DNA of 64,000 nt from Candidatus Scalindua sp. (GCA_031316155.1 JALDRB010000007.1:62001-126000), one strand, 5' to 3'. Counted from the first letter of the stretch, positions 47,801-56,364 are shown. Notes: a model not told the origin generated them from the letters alone. Numbers and translations are program-made.

Positions 47801-48471
47801 AAAGTAATATAGCTTCCGCATTTTCGATTCCAGATCCTTTCAAGAGGGTTGTAAGTATCGGTTCTAGCGTTGCTGCTGAGATGAAAAGCAGAGCTCTTCT
47901 TGCCCTGATATTTTCTTGCTTTGCTATAGTTATTTATATATGGTTGAGATTCGGTGAGTTTAAATTTGGTGTTGCCGCAGTTCTTTGTCTCGTGCATGAT
48001 GTTCTGATTACTATAGGGGCAGTTGCGGTTGCCGATCATTTTGGTAATATTTTTGGTGATATCAAGGTCAATCTGCCTATGATAGCAGCCTTTCTAACCT
48101 TAATCGGTTACTCATTGAATGACACAATAGTTTTTTTTGACCGTATAAGGGAAAATCTCTCCGGTAAACATAAAATAATCTCCAAAGATCTCATAAATGC
48201 AAGCATTAATCAAAATTTAAACAGGACCCTCCTGACAGGTCTTACAACCCTTGGGGTTGTCATAGCTCTCTATTTTGTAGGAGGCCCCGCGATTCATGGA
48301 TTTGCATTTGTAATGATAATAGGGGTCATTGTAGGAACCTATTCTTCTATCTTTATTGCGAGTCCAATTTTGATTGATTGGGAATATCTGAAAAAGATTT
48401 CAAAAATATTTTTCCTTTGTTTAACGTCTCCGTTCTGGTTCCCCGTAAGGTTATTTCGGAAGGGAAACTAG
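44812..48471 (+). CDS. secDF: Fused SecDF protein-export membrane protein with enlarged SecF periplasmic domain
   Basis: SecDF uses proton flux to pull proteins across the inner membrane after SecA/SecYEG. This 1219-residue fusion has the SecD part (about 1-510) with LGLDLKGGSELLYKI, GIAGLVLMIGMAVDANVLIFE and its six-helix bundle. The SecF part begins near 520 (YDIDFTGGTLIHLKL), and its remaining helices start at about 1027 (GYSLNDTIVFFDRIREN). The SecF periplasmic domain is some 475 residues, where about 100 is normal. Units that start alike lie at 556 (KPVPVGMVRNKLADTGY), 642 (SPVDESAIQSYLKDADY), 746 (SPVDPLVFQLELNKEGY) and 951 (HPVSLVKIKEVLSQAGY), plus a degenerate one near 810. P1-type duplications are inferred. 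AGGAGA precedes the ATG. Confidence 0.93.
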   Translation: MPKNLRWRIPIVVVLIAISLLAIYPPANKVIKIEEVKEVEGKVTDRSVIKDSFFGFMYRNPIINETILQKEIDEKGSTVIRKRVEYVARGQIKLGLDLKGGSELLYKINGAEGDYQPGLTNEIISVLEKRIDPQGILEYRLQQQGIRRILIQVPGATKNEIESLKNRITRLGKLEFMIAAPQDSIEYKEAKAGKTVPGYYKHWIKKKKGEEGESQDWVLVRNKSEITGEHLERVFPDRKDIQPVVGFEFDQVGKAKFGRLTERNIGKPLAIILDGVLYSAPVIRDRIPGKGIIEGNFTQDEINDLIAVMRAGSLPADLELEMETTVGPSLGADSIRKGLLAGLIGTVFVAVFMCIYYLGAGAVANFAFVLNIFMVVASLSLLDATLTLPGIAGLVLMIGMAVDANVLIFERIREEKDKNRSIKLAVKNGYERAFTTIIDSNVTTLITAIVLYAVGTGPIKGFAVVLITGLLINMFTAVFVTRIIFEIFLGTGVMKNFSMLQFFKKPKTDVVSYRRFTMIASLVLIIGGVSIFVVRGKNNYDIDFTGGTLIHLKLDKPVPVGMVRNKLADTGYKDAEVQSIWASGDLTKSSEGTTEFGIRIKNLGNDKIAQKITNDLKSVIDQKDFSGIEFDNVSVYRLLLNSPVDESAIQSYLKDADYGHEDIISVYPLGNGKTTRKFEINVSGLTDQTSRIDTLKNITSALSGSLRTTSVEPYFGEIKEELPSVSDATRGTQFGVVFSMDADLKSPVDPLVFQLELNKEGYTDIEVSSREMGRRTEFPRKLLITGPRDVLETIKQIGKPLNVPSILVVDNLSVRIVLKEDLGEDVLRKLLSDSGGLRRSIGEISGIDLQSDSYAISMKPLSASKIQEKIREDIAEVFKQNLYIEKTKVTFDPVEKERLENSDTLFQEAEIVSEVPSHFKNFNPDENSSGVVAEKTTKNTEIMPIIMKMDHPVSLVKIKEVLSQAGYPDILMDGYEEGNEYHSVNLNTNLSEFETLKSNIASAFSIPDPFKRVVSIGSSVAAEMKSRALLALIFSCFAIVIYIWLRFGEFKFGVAAVLCLVHDVLITIGAVAVADHFGNIFGDIKVNLPMIAAFLTLIGYSLNDTIVFFDRIRENLSGKHKIISKDLINASINQNLNRTLLTGLTTLGVVIALYFVGGPAIHGFAFVMIIGVIVGTYSSIFIASPILIDWEYLKKISKIFFLCLTSPFWFPVRLFRKGN

Positions 48472-48516
48472 CTGAAAGGGGTTAGCTTTTTTAACATTAA
48501 CTGCGAAAGGGGCAAA

Positions 48517-49386
48517 ATGGGAAGAGATACGCAAATCGGTGTAATTCTCGGTATGGTTATACTCGTGATTATTGGGGTATTCCTCAGTACGAGGTCATCT
48601 ATGAAAGAAACTGATATGCCAGTCTTAGCATTGCCCGAAGAAAGCGTGTCTGTAGTTGAAGAGATAGACATTTTTGACCTTGCAAAGGAACCAGAAGCTG
48701 TAATGACAGAGGTGCAGGAAACGTCTAAAGAAGAGAATGAGAAAAAACAAACAGCAGCAGAGTTTAATACTGAAGAATCTCCAGTGAAATATGGAACATT
48801 GATGGAAGGAAAATGGGAAGGGATTGCACCTGAACTGAAAGACAAGGAGCAAGAGCTGTCTGGAATCCAAGATGACGTTGAGGAATCAGTCAAGCCACCT
48901 TTAACTCCTAAAAATATTTCTCAAGAAATGAAGACGGGCAAACCAAGAGAAAATTCTAAAGCGGTTTCTGTTGTTACAAGGAAAGAGATTATTCATACAG
49001 TTCGTTCTAATGAAAACCTTGTAGCACTGGCAAAAAAATACTACGGTGACGAAACAAAATGGAGGGTCATTTTCGATGCGAACAGGCATAAACTGGCGAA
49101 TCCAAATGTCCTCTATGTAGGACTCAAATTGCAGATACCAAATCAGGATGTTTTGACAGAAGTGTCGGGAGGCAAGGCTGGGGAAAAACATGAAACCCAA
49201 ATATCGGGTAATAAAAAACGAGAAACAAGGACGTACACAATTCGACGAGGAGATACGCTACATAGTATAGCGAACAAGTTATATAACGACGGTTCAAAAT
49301 GGTGGGAAATATATGAGGCAAATGAGGACACAATTGAAGACAAAAATATTCTCATAATCGGAGATACTCTTATCATTCCGGAATAA
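48517..49386 (+). CDS. Membrane-anchored protein with two LysM domains
   Basis: A 289-residue protein with an N-terminal membrane anchor (TQIGVILGMVILVIIGVFL), an acidic spacer (about 30-150) and two peptidoglycan-binding LysM domains at about 165-210 (HTVRSNENLVALAKKYYG) and 240-289 (YTIRRGDTLHSIANKLYN). It is likely fixed to the inner membrane and holds the cell wall. AAAGGGG lies 5 bases before the ATG. It is 45 bases after secDF, probably in the same unit. No enzyme domain is attached. Confidence 0.85.
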   Translation: MGRDTQIGVILGMVILVIIGVFLSTRSSMKETDMPVLALPEESVSVVEEIDIFDLAKEPEAVMTEVQETSKEENEKKQTAAEFNTEESPVKYGTLMEGKWEGIAPELKDKEQELSGIQDDVEESVKPPLTPKNISQEMKTGKPRENSKAVSVVTRKEIIHTVRSNENLVALAKKYYGDETKWRVIFDANRHKLANPNVLYVGLKLQIPNQDVLTEVSGGKAGEKHETQISGNKKRETRTYTIRRGDTLHSIANKLYNDGSKWWEIYEANEDTIEDKNILIIGDTLIIPE

Positions 49387-49416
49387 ACTGCTCATATCAA
49401 ATTTTTTTAATTATCA

Positions 49417-49582
49417 TATACTAAAACCGATGTGGTTTTCGGTTTAACTGGAAACCAAATCTTGGTGAAGGTATCCCCGGACAAAAGGCGCCGAGGACTT
49501 TGCTCGTTCAATTTTATACCGGATTTTATCTGTCTGCGTGCGACGCACAGGCAGGTCCGAAAACCATTATCAGATGAGTATA
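49417..49582 (-). repeat. Family A palindromic repeat, copy 5 (inverted)
   Basis: A 166-base reverse copy from TATACTAAAACCGATGTGG to CAGATGAGTATA. It keeps only one nested palindrome (CTGTCTGCGTGCGACGCACA); the GGCCTGTCAGCC-type insert is absent. It ends 35 bases before the next ATG. Confidence 0.87.
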
Positions 49583-49617
49583 CATGCATAAAATGCTGAT
49601 GTGAAAGGGAATGTGAC

Positions 49618-50775
49618 ATGATTTTATATTTTTCAAAAAATATATTTTATTTTACCAAACTGTTATCTCTTTTTTTGCTTACTTTTATCTGTATCAGTGC
49701 GAGTGCATATCCAGCCAGATCTCAAACTATCGACAGTCCTTATCCAATGTTTCAGCACGATTTGAAACATACAGGACGAAGTATTCATCAGGTACCAAGA
49801 GAGAGCGTTTTAAAGTGGAGCATATTGACTGGCGGTGAAATATGGTCATCACCAGTAGTGGGAGCTGACAATACTATCTATGTTGCTTCGACGGATGGAA
49901 ATCTCTTTGCACTGAATTCGGATGGGACTGTTAAATGGAGTTATAAAACAGGTGGCGAGCTGTTTGGAACCCCTGCGATTGATACTGATGGTACAATATA
50001 TGTCGGAGGGGTTAATAAAAAGCTTTTTGCCATAACACCAAATGGAAAAATCAAGTGGGTATACTACGTTGGTTCAGATATGCATTCTTCTCCGGCGATT
50101 GGAGATGACGGTACGATCTATGTCGGAGCATGGAATGGTGGACTTTACGCAATAAACAAAAATGGTTCTCTTAAGTGGACATATCGAACAGCCTCAAATA
50201 TTCTGTCATCTTCACCAGCTATTGGAGATGATGGGACAGTGTATATAGGGTCATGGGATCAGCGTTTGTACGCAATTAGTTCAAAAGGGACAATCGTCTG
50301 GAGTTTCCTTGCTGATTCAAAAATAGACGCATCTCCTTCTCTCGGTGACAATGGTACGGTTTACTTTGGTACGAATGGCGGAACTTTATATGCAATTGAT
50401 TCACATGATAAGGGGAAATTAAAGTGGAAATATGTTATCGGATCACGAATCCACTCAACTTCATCCATCGGTAAGGATGGTATGGTATTCGTTGGCGCCA
50501 AGGATGGGAAGTTATATGCAATTGACGCCAATGGTAAACTGGCCTGGTCATACGATACAGGTGATACTATTACATCATCTGCTAGCATAAGCTCTGATGG
50601 AACAATTGTTTTTGGATCGTGGAACGGAACTTTATACGCATTAAATTCTGACGGTACAAAAAGATGGGAACATACGCTGGGAAGCCCGATAATTTCTTCG
50701 CCCATTATCGGTTTAGAGGGTACTGTTTATTTGAGTTCTACAGACTGGAAAGTTTATGCATTTGGTAATAAATAG
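49618..50775 (+). CDS. Exported PQQ-type beta-propeller repeat protein
   Basis: A 385-residue protein. A signal peptide (FTKLLSLFLLTFICISASAYP) is followed by QTIDSPYPMFQHDLKHTGRS and about eight propeller blades of the form GTIYVGxWNGGLYAINxNGSLKWxYxT. The family resembles BamB and PQQ-dependent dehydrogenase propellers. No quinone ligand residues can be assigned, and a scaffolding role is as likely as catalysis. AAAGGGA precedes the ATG. It is convergent with the minus-strand Mla cluster, 3 bases apart. Confidence 0.85.
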   Translation: MILYFSKNIFYFTKLLSLFLLTFICISASAYPARSQTIDSPYPMFQHDLKHTGRSIHQVPRESVLKWSILTGGEIWSSPVVGADNTIYVASTDGNLFALNSDGTVKWSYKTGGELFGTPAIDTDGTIYVGGVNKKLFAITPNGKIKWVYYVGSDMHSSPAIGDDGTIYVGAWNGGLYAINKNGSLKWTYRTASNILSSSPAIGDDGTVYIGSWDQRLYAISSKGTIVWSFLADSKIDASPSLGDNGTVYFGTNGGTLYAIDSHDKGKLKWKYVIGSRIHSTSSIGKDGMVFVGAKDGKLYAIDANGKLAWSYDTGDTITSSASISSDGTIVFGSWNGTLYALNSDGTKRWEHTLGSPIISSPIIGLEGTVYLSSTDWKVYAFGNK

Positions 50776-50778
50776 GAT

Positions 50779-52086
50779 CTATTCATGAAACCTGATCTTC
50801 TTCAGTATCTTAATGTCTATGCCAAATTCCCTGGTCAGTTTCTCCATATCCAACTGGAAGATCAGCCAATAATTCGTTTTGCTGTTGAGAAGTTCCATTT
50901 CGTAGGCTATCTCTACTCCCTGCACTCCCATCGGGTTTTCTTTGTCAGACCGAAACAGCGTTAATATTGTGTAAGGTGATTTTCCATCCCGGACAAATTT
51001 TATACCACTGTAAGTAGTACCAATGATAGAGCTTTCAGGTTCTTTTATCTTTGGTGAATAGGCATTTACAACTCTTTTATCGCTATTGAGTATTATCAGT
51101 CCGTTTATGCCAAAAAGATTTGGAGTTCTGTTTTCGAAATATGCCTGAATCTTATTCGTTACAGCATCGACTTTAGATGTGGAAAGAGGGACCAATAATG
51201 ACTTGGCTAAGGTTAGTGAATCATGGTTAATACGATTCTTGAAGCTCACTTTCTTGTAATCCAGAATGCGGGCTCCTTTGGAAAAATAGGGTAAGCTGAA
51301 AAAGATGCCCGCAACGAGGAAAACGAACGAAATAAAAGCAGGAAGCATCCAATATCGTATCCGTTTATACTTTTTTTCTAATTCCTTGATTTTGGTCACA
51401 TCCCGGCTGTGCATCAAGTATCCGTCAACGTTGTGATGGCCATCATACAGTACGGTGGTACTTGTTGAAATAAAACGTGTGCCTCCATCCGGTTGCTTAA
51501 TAGACAGCGGTTCATCATCCAAAGAATGTCCGATTTGCACATCCTTAACAAATTTGTGGAAGACTTTTGAGTTGCCATATAACTCGATGAGTGAATTCCC
51601 TTTCATTTGCTGCCAGGTTGTATTGTGTAATTTTTCGGCGGCCTGATTCCAGACCATGATGTTCCATTTCTTATCAACCATAATAATTGCGTCAGGAAGC
51701 TGGTCACAAAATTCCCGGAGACCATGCATAATGCGTGAGGTTTCATCTAATCGTTTTGCTAGCTTGTGTGCCATATGCGGCGCCAGAGACGGGTGGTTGC
51801 TCAGGAAATCACTAATTTTGTCGCTGGGAATCCTGATTGTCTTGACGTCAGTCATTGCCTTAACCGTTGCCGTCTTTCTTGATCCCAAAAGAAATGACAT
51901 TTCTCCAACCGTTGTACCAGGCTCGGTAATTTCAGCTATTTTCTTGTTATCTTTAAATACCTCCAGTTCTCCGCTGATTAGGATCTGCATATCCTGAGAA
52001 TTATCACCTTGAAGGAAAAGGATCTCTCCCGGTGAAAAGGTTTTGGCATATTTTTTTAAGTCTGATTCGTTGATTTTGTCCAGCAT
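50779..52086 (-). CDS. cNMP-binding and PAS sensor protein with membrane-anchored C-terminal domain
   Basis: A 435-residue sensor. A cyclic-nucleotide-binding domain fills about 10-115, with the phosphate cassette VGEMSFLLGSRKTATV keeping Glu and Arg. A PAS domain follows at about 120-240 (LPDAIIMVDKKWNIMVWNQAA), then a membrane helix (MLPAFISFVFLVAGIFFSL) and an extracytoplasmic-type domain of about 160 residues (GINGLIILNSDKRVVNAY). There is no kinase, cyclase or DNA-binding output. It is the last gene of the Mla-like run, 11 bases after the auxiliary lipoprotein, so it may couple lipid transport to a signal. The topology (both domains cytoplasmic, C-terminal domain outside) is inferred. 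Confidence 0.8.
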   Translation of the reverse strand: MLDKINESDLKKYAKTFSPGEILFLQGDNSQDMQILISGELEVFKDNKKIAEITEPGTTVGEMSFLLGSRKTATVKAMTDVKTIRIPSDKISDFLSNHPSLAPHMAHKLAKRLDETSRIMHGLREFCDQLPDAIIMVDKKWNIMVWNQAAEKLHNTTWQQMKGNSLIELYGNSKVFHKFVKDVQIGHSLDDEPLSIKQPDGGTRFISTSTTVLYDGHHNVDGYLMHSRDVTKIKELEKKYKRIRYWMLPAFISFVFLVAGIFFSLPYFSKGARILDYKKVSFKNRINHDSLTLAKSLLVPLSTSKVDAVTNKIQAYFENRTPNLFGINGLIILNSDKRVVNAYSPKIKEPESSIIGTTYSGIKFVRDGKSPYTILTLFRSDKENPMGVQGVEIAYEMELLNSKTNYWLIFQLDMEKLTREFGIDIKILKKIRFHE

Positions 52087-52097
52087 CTTTGTCCTTT

Positions 52098-52745
52098 CTA
52101 TGTTTTTGACAAAGCCATTTGAAAGGTTATACAGATTTCTTTTGAAATTTCAGCCATGGCTGAGCTCATGGCTTTTGCTACAAATTTCGGATGTTCTTCA
52201 TCACATTTTTTTTTGGTTGAAAAATGGCTCTGTAAAATAACCTTTTTGTTCATATCAGTTTCCCTGGCATCTAACAGGGTAATAGTAACAGACACAACCA
52301 CATTCCAGCCGTCATCAGTGTCCCACTCTAGAAATTCATCTATTCCACCCTCCACTATATGAGTATAAGGTATACTGCTCGTATGAGGAATAATTGCGCG
52401 GAACATACCACTATTTCTCAGGTCGCGTCTCAAAAAAAAGGTTACCAAGTCTGCGGGATTTTTCCTCCATCTATGATAGGTATAAGCGGTACGTTTAAAT
52501 TCCTGATCACGATAGATGATACTGTCTGTATTGTAATCAGGAGCGATATCGAATCTTTCTATTCTGAGTATTGCTGATAAAGGTGAATCTTTCGTTACTG
52601 TTTCTGGCTGTAACGTTTCATACTCCAGGGTGTAATATTCAATTTTCGGACTAGGCTGTTTGAGTGAAAGGCAACCTTCCATTGCAGCAACCAGTGCAAC
52701 AAGTAAAAAGACTCCAGTAAGTCGCAAAATATTCCCTTCCTTCAT
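52098..52745 (-). CDS. ABC-type transport auxiliary lipoprotein (PqiC-like)
   Basis: A 215-residue exported protein. The N-terminal hydrophobic segment (LTGVFLLVALVAAMEGC) ends in a probable lipidated Cys with an imperfect lipobox. The body matches the pattern of the PqiC/DUF330 auxiliary lipoproteins of MCE lipid transporters: YYTLEYE near the start, LRIERFDIAPDYNTDSIIYRD, FLRRDLRNSGMF and a C-terminal helix SSAMAEISKEI. ATG at 52745 is chosen; a TTG ten codons upstream lacks a ribosome site. Position after mlaD agrees with the role. Confidence 0.75.
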   Translation of the reverse strand: MKEGNILRLTGVFLLVALVAAMEGCLSLKQPSPKIEYYTLEYETLQPETVTKDSPLSAILRIERFDIAPDYNTDSIIYRDQEFKRTAYTYHRWRKNPADLVTFFLRRDLRNSGMFRAIIPHTSSIPYTHIVEGGIDEFLEWDTDDGWNVVVSVTITLLDARETDMNKKVILQSHFSTKKKCDEEHPKFVAKAMSSAMAEISKEICITFQMALSKT

Positions 52746-52868
52746 GAGTTCGGCCGATTGAGTCAAACTCCCCAACAGCTTTAATATAAAATGTTTATCT
52801 CTTTCAACGAAATCTGGTTATCATGGCAAACGGTTAAATTGTTATACCAGATTTTCTGTAGTAACAAT

Positions 52869-53768
52869 TTACTTCTCACTCTTATTGTACCTTAACAATC
52901 TTTGTGGTGGTGCATCTCCAAATAATAGTCTGGATGGATGATCGTTAAGTTGTTCTATTAAACCGTTAAGATTACTGCTTGTCATTTCAAGTTTCTGTCC
53001 GATAAAAATGAGGTACTGGTTCAGATTGGAAATACCAATTTCTGTTTTATCCATAACGTTAGTTGCACTTTTCAAAAGAACGTTTGTATTATTGACAATC
53101 CCATCAAGGGAGTAAATGGTTTTTTCAATTTTGAAAATTATTTTGTCCCAGCGATCCGGATTAAAGTTTTTATTTAAGATGTTGAGTGATGCCTTAATCT
53201 CTGTAGAAATTCCTTTGAGATCAAGGTCTATTACGGCATTGTTTATAAGATTCAAGGACTGTTTAAGGTTATGAGATATTCCGGCAATATCAATGGCATT
53301 TATTTTTTGGATAATTTCGTCTATGCCGTGAAATAATTCGCTTATTTCTGAAGGCCTTGATGCCACAACTGGGTACTCCGTAGGGAATGTGAGTGCTGGA
53401 ATATAGTTCTCAACCCCTTCAGGAAGCCTATCTAATTCAATAAACATGCTGCCTGTGATACCCGCAACCTTTAATTGTGCAACCATATCGTTTTCTAGTA
53501 TTATTCCAGACTTTATTTCCAGAATGGCCTCAATTAATCTCGAATCTGATGCTAAACCCAACTGCTCTACATATCCAATATCAACTCCTCTGTATTTCAC
53601 CGGGGAGTCCACTTTCAAACCCTGGACTGATTCATTAAAATAAACTGCATAAAATTTGCCTTTATTAAAAAAATGGCTCATACCCAACCAGATGATAGCT
53701 ACTATAGCAATACAGATGCCTCCAGCAATAATCAGGCCTACAAGAAATTTTGTTTTCTGACTTATCAT
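52869..53768 (-). CDS. mlaD: MlaD family MCE-domain protein
   Basis: A 299-residue inner-membrane-anchored MCE protein that would form the hexameric lipid-binding ring in the periplasm. It has one N-terminal helix (FLVGLIIAGGICIAIVAIIWL), then the MCE domain (FNESVQGLKVDSPVKYRGVDIGYV, in parts) and a long C-terminal helical region. The ATG at 53768 begins MISQKTKF. A frame extending 13 codons upstream reads into the terminal repeat of an insertion sequence and is not original. The IS end lies 19 bases upstream of this ATG, so the native leader is gone. Confidence 0.87.
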   Translation of the reverse strand: MISQKTKFLVGLIIAGGICIAIVAIIWLGMSHFFNKGKFYAVYFNESVQGLKVDSPVKYRGVDIGYVEQLGLASDSRLIEAILEIKSGIILENDMVAQLKVAGITGSMFIELDRLPEGVENYIPALTFPTEYPVVASRPSEISELFHGIDEIIQKINAIDIAGISHNLKQSLNLINNAVIDLDLKGISTEIKASLNILNKNFNPDRWDKIIFKIEKTIYSLDGIVNNTNVLLKSATNVMDKTEIGISNLNQYLIFIGQKLEMTSSNLNGLIEQLNDHPSRLLFGDAPPQRLLRYNKSEK

Positions 53769-53787
53769 ACAATATATCTGGTAAGTT

Positions 53788-55181
53788 CCACAACATCGTA
53801 TACACATCTTAGTGTCACTAGCTGTGTCATAACATCGTATACACTTAGCAAAATTGTTTAATAGGGATTCTGTTTTTTACAGGTTCCCTTAGTTTATAAG
53901 ATTCTGTTCTGATTAATTGTTTTGGAGCCTCAAATGCTGCTTGATAATAAACACTTAATTCTTGTTTACTCGTATTTAGTATTGCCCATACATATTCAAA
54001 ACTTAAAGCTTTATTAATATACAATTCTTCGTGAGAATTGTAATATACTCTTTTTCATCTACTAAACGGACAAAATGTATTCTCCCTCTTGTTATTGGTA
54101 ATTCCTCTGATGGGTCGAAGGTGAAGCCTTCTGGTAATAATCTTCGTGTATAGCCTTTGCAATATTGCTGAGAGAAATTATCTTTTTTATATTTCTGATA
54201 GTTGTTATGTTTATCTCTAAATTTCTTTGATTCAACTCTTAGTTCTTTCAGATCTTTGAAGCGCTTTGATTGCCAGAGTAATTCATTAAAACGTTTATTA
54301 AAATTTTCTATATATCCGTTTCTCCATGGTTCTTTAAATGGTATAAACACTATATCAATACCGAAATTTAAGCAGAATCGAGATAGTTTACCAAAGGTCT
54401 TAATATGATACAGGCTTCCTCTGAAAGATGCTTCGTTATCAAGTTGTAAAAATCTGGGAAGCCCAAAAAGCCTTCCAATCATTGATCAAGCTGATAACGC
54501 TCTCAGCACCCTTGTCTGTATATTGTTCCAAGTTTGCGATTGGTATAAACATCTATTCTGTTTACGAAACAATAGATCCGTATCCTTGTATACCTGGGTG
54601 TCACCAGATCAAGCTGATGTACGTGCCCTGGATGCTTAGTTTTGATTGTAGGATAATATTTTCCCGACGTAGTTTCATTTTTGTGCCTTGATTTTTTCAA
54701 TAATAAGGTCATTTCTTTTAAGACCTGATTGATGGTGGAAAGTCCTGGTTTCTCTTGGTACCCTAAGGTATCAAGTTCTTGATGAATCGCAATTGCTCCA
54801 CAGAAAGAATATTTGGTTGAAGGTCTATCCCTTGTCACTAATTTCTTTCTGCTTTCTACAATTGCCTGTTCAAGCTCTCTTTATTAATTTTACCAGGTTT
54901 ATGATGCGGTTCTTTTGATTTATCAGAGATACCACTCCTTTCCCCCTGATTCTGCTCTCTCAAGCCATTTATAAACCCAAGCTCTTGTCCGATTAAGTTC
55001 CTGATGGATTTCTGTAACCGTTTTTCCTTCTGAACTTAATTGAGTACATCTATGGCGAAGTTGTATTTCTTCTTTATTGTTTTTGCTATTTTTTATCCAT
55101 TTTGTACAATCTCCTTTTTTAAAGGAAATTATATAATGTGTATACGATGTTGTGGGACAAAAAGTGTATACGATGTTATGA
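53788..55181 (-). mobile_element. Decayed insertion sequence inside the Mla operon, with duplicated ends
   Basis: A 1.39-kb element between mlaF and mlaD. Each end carries two related 20-base repeats sharing AACATCGTATACAC. The left end has A (53788-53807) and B (53827-53846). The right end has A reversed (55136-55155), then B reversed (55162-55181). The A and A' sequences are identical, as are B and B'. The order A-B ... A'-B' is not that of a simple nested pair. Three transposase fragments lie inside. No clear target duplication was found. The family is IS481-like by the transposase. Confidence 0.8.
54003..55126 (-). pseudogene. IS481-like transposase, frameshifted into pieces
   Basis: Read on the minus strand, a helix-turn-helix segment (RHRCTQLSSEGKTVTEIHQEL...RAWVYKWLERA) ends near 54923. 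A second frame (54503-54838) has GAIAIHQELDTLGYQ and VHQLDLVTPRYTR, the first catalytic Asp. A third (54003-54482) has FLQLDNEASFRGS and PFKEPWRNGYIENFNKRF, the second Asp and the Glu of the DDE core. The frames are joined only by frameshifts near 54.9 and 54.49 kb, so the enzyme is dead. It cannot move without a helper. Confidence 0.85.
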
Positions 55182-55249
55182 AACACACCATATATCCTTT
55201 AAGTTTTGTTTAAACATGCCTTTGAATTGCAATATGAAGATAGTTCATT

Positions 55250-56041
55250 CTACAAATTTAAGGCATCAACTTCCCGGTTGAAAAATTGTTTTACGTACGG
55301 ATTCTGGCTGTAATCTCTGAGATATTGTGGTGATCCACTGGCTATAATACCTCTCACTTTTTTGTCGAGCATGATAACCCGGTGAGCAACGGTAAAAATG
55401 CTGGGAAGTTCATGGCTAACAATTACCATGGTTGTTCCAAACGTATTGTTAAGATGAATAATGAGGCGATCAAGCTCTGCAGATGTCACAGGGTCAAGGC
55501 CGGCAGAAGGTTCATCGAAAAATAAAATCTTGGGATTTAAAGCCATAGCACGTGCGAGACCAGCCCTTTTTTTCATACCTCCACTAATTTCGGATGGCAT
55601 GTAGTTTTCATAACCGGAAAGATTTACAAGCGATAGTTTCATTTTGACCAGTGTATCAATATAGGTGTCTGTCAGATCAGTATACTGTTGGAGTGGCAGA
55701 GCAACATTTTCAGCCAGCGTCATGGAGCTCAGGAGGCCGCTGTTCTGAAAAAGAACACCATACTGTCGAAATACCATAGGTAAATTTTTCTGATTCATGC
55801 CGGTAATGTTGATACCATCGATTGTAATCTCTCCTGCAAGAGGTTGAATTAAGCCGATAAGGTGCTTGAGTAATGTAGATTTTCCACAACCACTACTGCC
55901 CAGGATAACAAAGATTTCTCCTTCAAAGATTTCGAAGCTAATCTTGTTCAATATTATTTCATTACCATAACCGGCAATTAATTTAAAAACCTTAATGGCC
56001 ACCTGTTTCTTAACAATCAATCCATTATTTTTTACTTCCAT
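55250..56041 (-). CDS. mlaF: MlaF-type ABC transporter ATPase
   Basis: A 263-residue ATPase powering lipid movement with MlaE. Walker A is GSSGCGKST, the Q-loop is in FRQYGVLFQNSGLL, the signature is EISGGMKKRAGLARAMAL, Walker B is ILFFDEPSAGLDP and the switch His is in IVSHELPSI. MKKRAGLARA is characteristic of the MlaF/Ttg2A branch. It is transcribed after mlaE, with 345 bases of repeat sequence between them, and mlaD is now separated from it by an insertion sequence. Confidence 0.92.
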   Translation of the reverse strand: MEVKNNGLIVKKQVAIKVFKLIAGYGNEIILNKISFEIFEGEIFVILGSSGCGKSTLLKHLIGLIQPLAGEITIDGINITGMNQKNLPMVFRQYGVLFQNSGLLSSMTLAENVALPLQQYTDLTDTYIDTLVKMKLSLVNLSGYENYMPSEISGGMKKRAGLARAMALNPKILFFDEPSAGLDPVTSAELDRLIIHLNNTFGTTMVIVSHELPSIFTVAHRVIMLDKKVRGIIASGSPQYLRDYSQNPYVKQFFNREVDALNL

Positions 56042-56107
56042 AATTTAATGTATAGCTCTCAAAATCATGTTTTAATGTGCGTTAGCACACACCCAAAATG
56101 GCGTTAA

Positions 56108-56205
56108 GCAACGACATGGATGTTGTTGCCCGCCCGGATGAATCCATTCAGACGAGGTAGCAATTTCGAAAGAGTTGCGCAGGATGGCCTTAACTTGTTT
56201 AATGA
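56108..56205 (+). repeat. Family C-like repeat, diverged copy 3
   Basis: The hairpin GCAACGACA-TGGA-TGTTGTTGC (56108-56129) has a stem of 9 pairs (one G-T) and the TGGA loop core of the other copies, but different stem bases. Downstream, TTTCGAAAGAGTTG and CAGGATGGCC-TTAACTTGT match the second half of copies 1 and 2. About 30 bases of unrelated sequence separate the halves. Confidence 0.5.
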
Positions 56206-56227
56206 TAAATTGGTAGAATTCATTTTT

Positions 56228-56364
56228 GCTCATCTTATAATGGTTTTCGGACAAAATCCAAAAATTATTTTGCCAGAGTAAAGCCCTCGGCTCTTTTTGT
56301 CCGGGGATACCTTCACCAAGCTTTGGTTTTTAGAAAAATCTAAAACCCAATCGGTTTTAGTATA
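56228..56364 (+). repeat. Family A palindromic repeat, copy 6 (diverged)
   Basis: A 137-base copy beginning GCTCATCTTATAATGG and ending CGGTTTTAGTATA. The middle CCAAAAATTATTTTGCC and TTTAGAAAAATCTAAAACCC segments are diverged. It lies between mlaE and mlaF, 23 bases after the mlaE stop. Confidence 0.8.

Noticed and set aside
53769-53807. 13-codon N-terminal extension of mlaD
   Set aside because: It is encoded by the terminal repeat of the insertion sequence and its Cys-rich peptide is not MCE-like.
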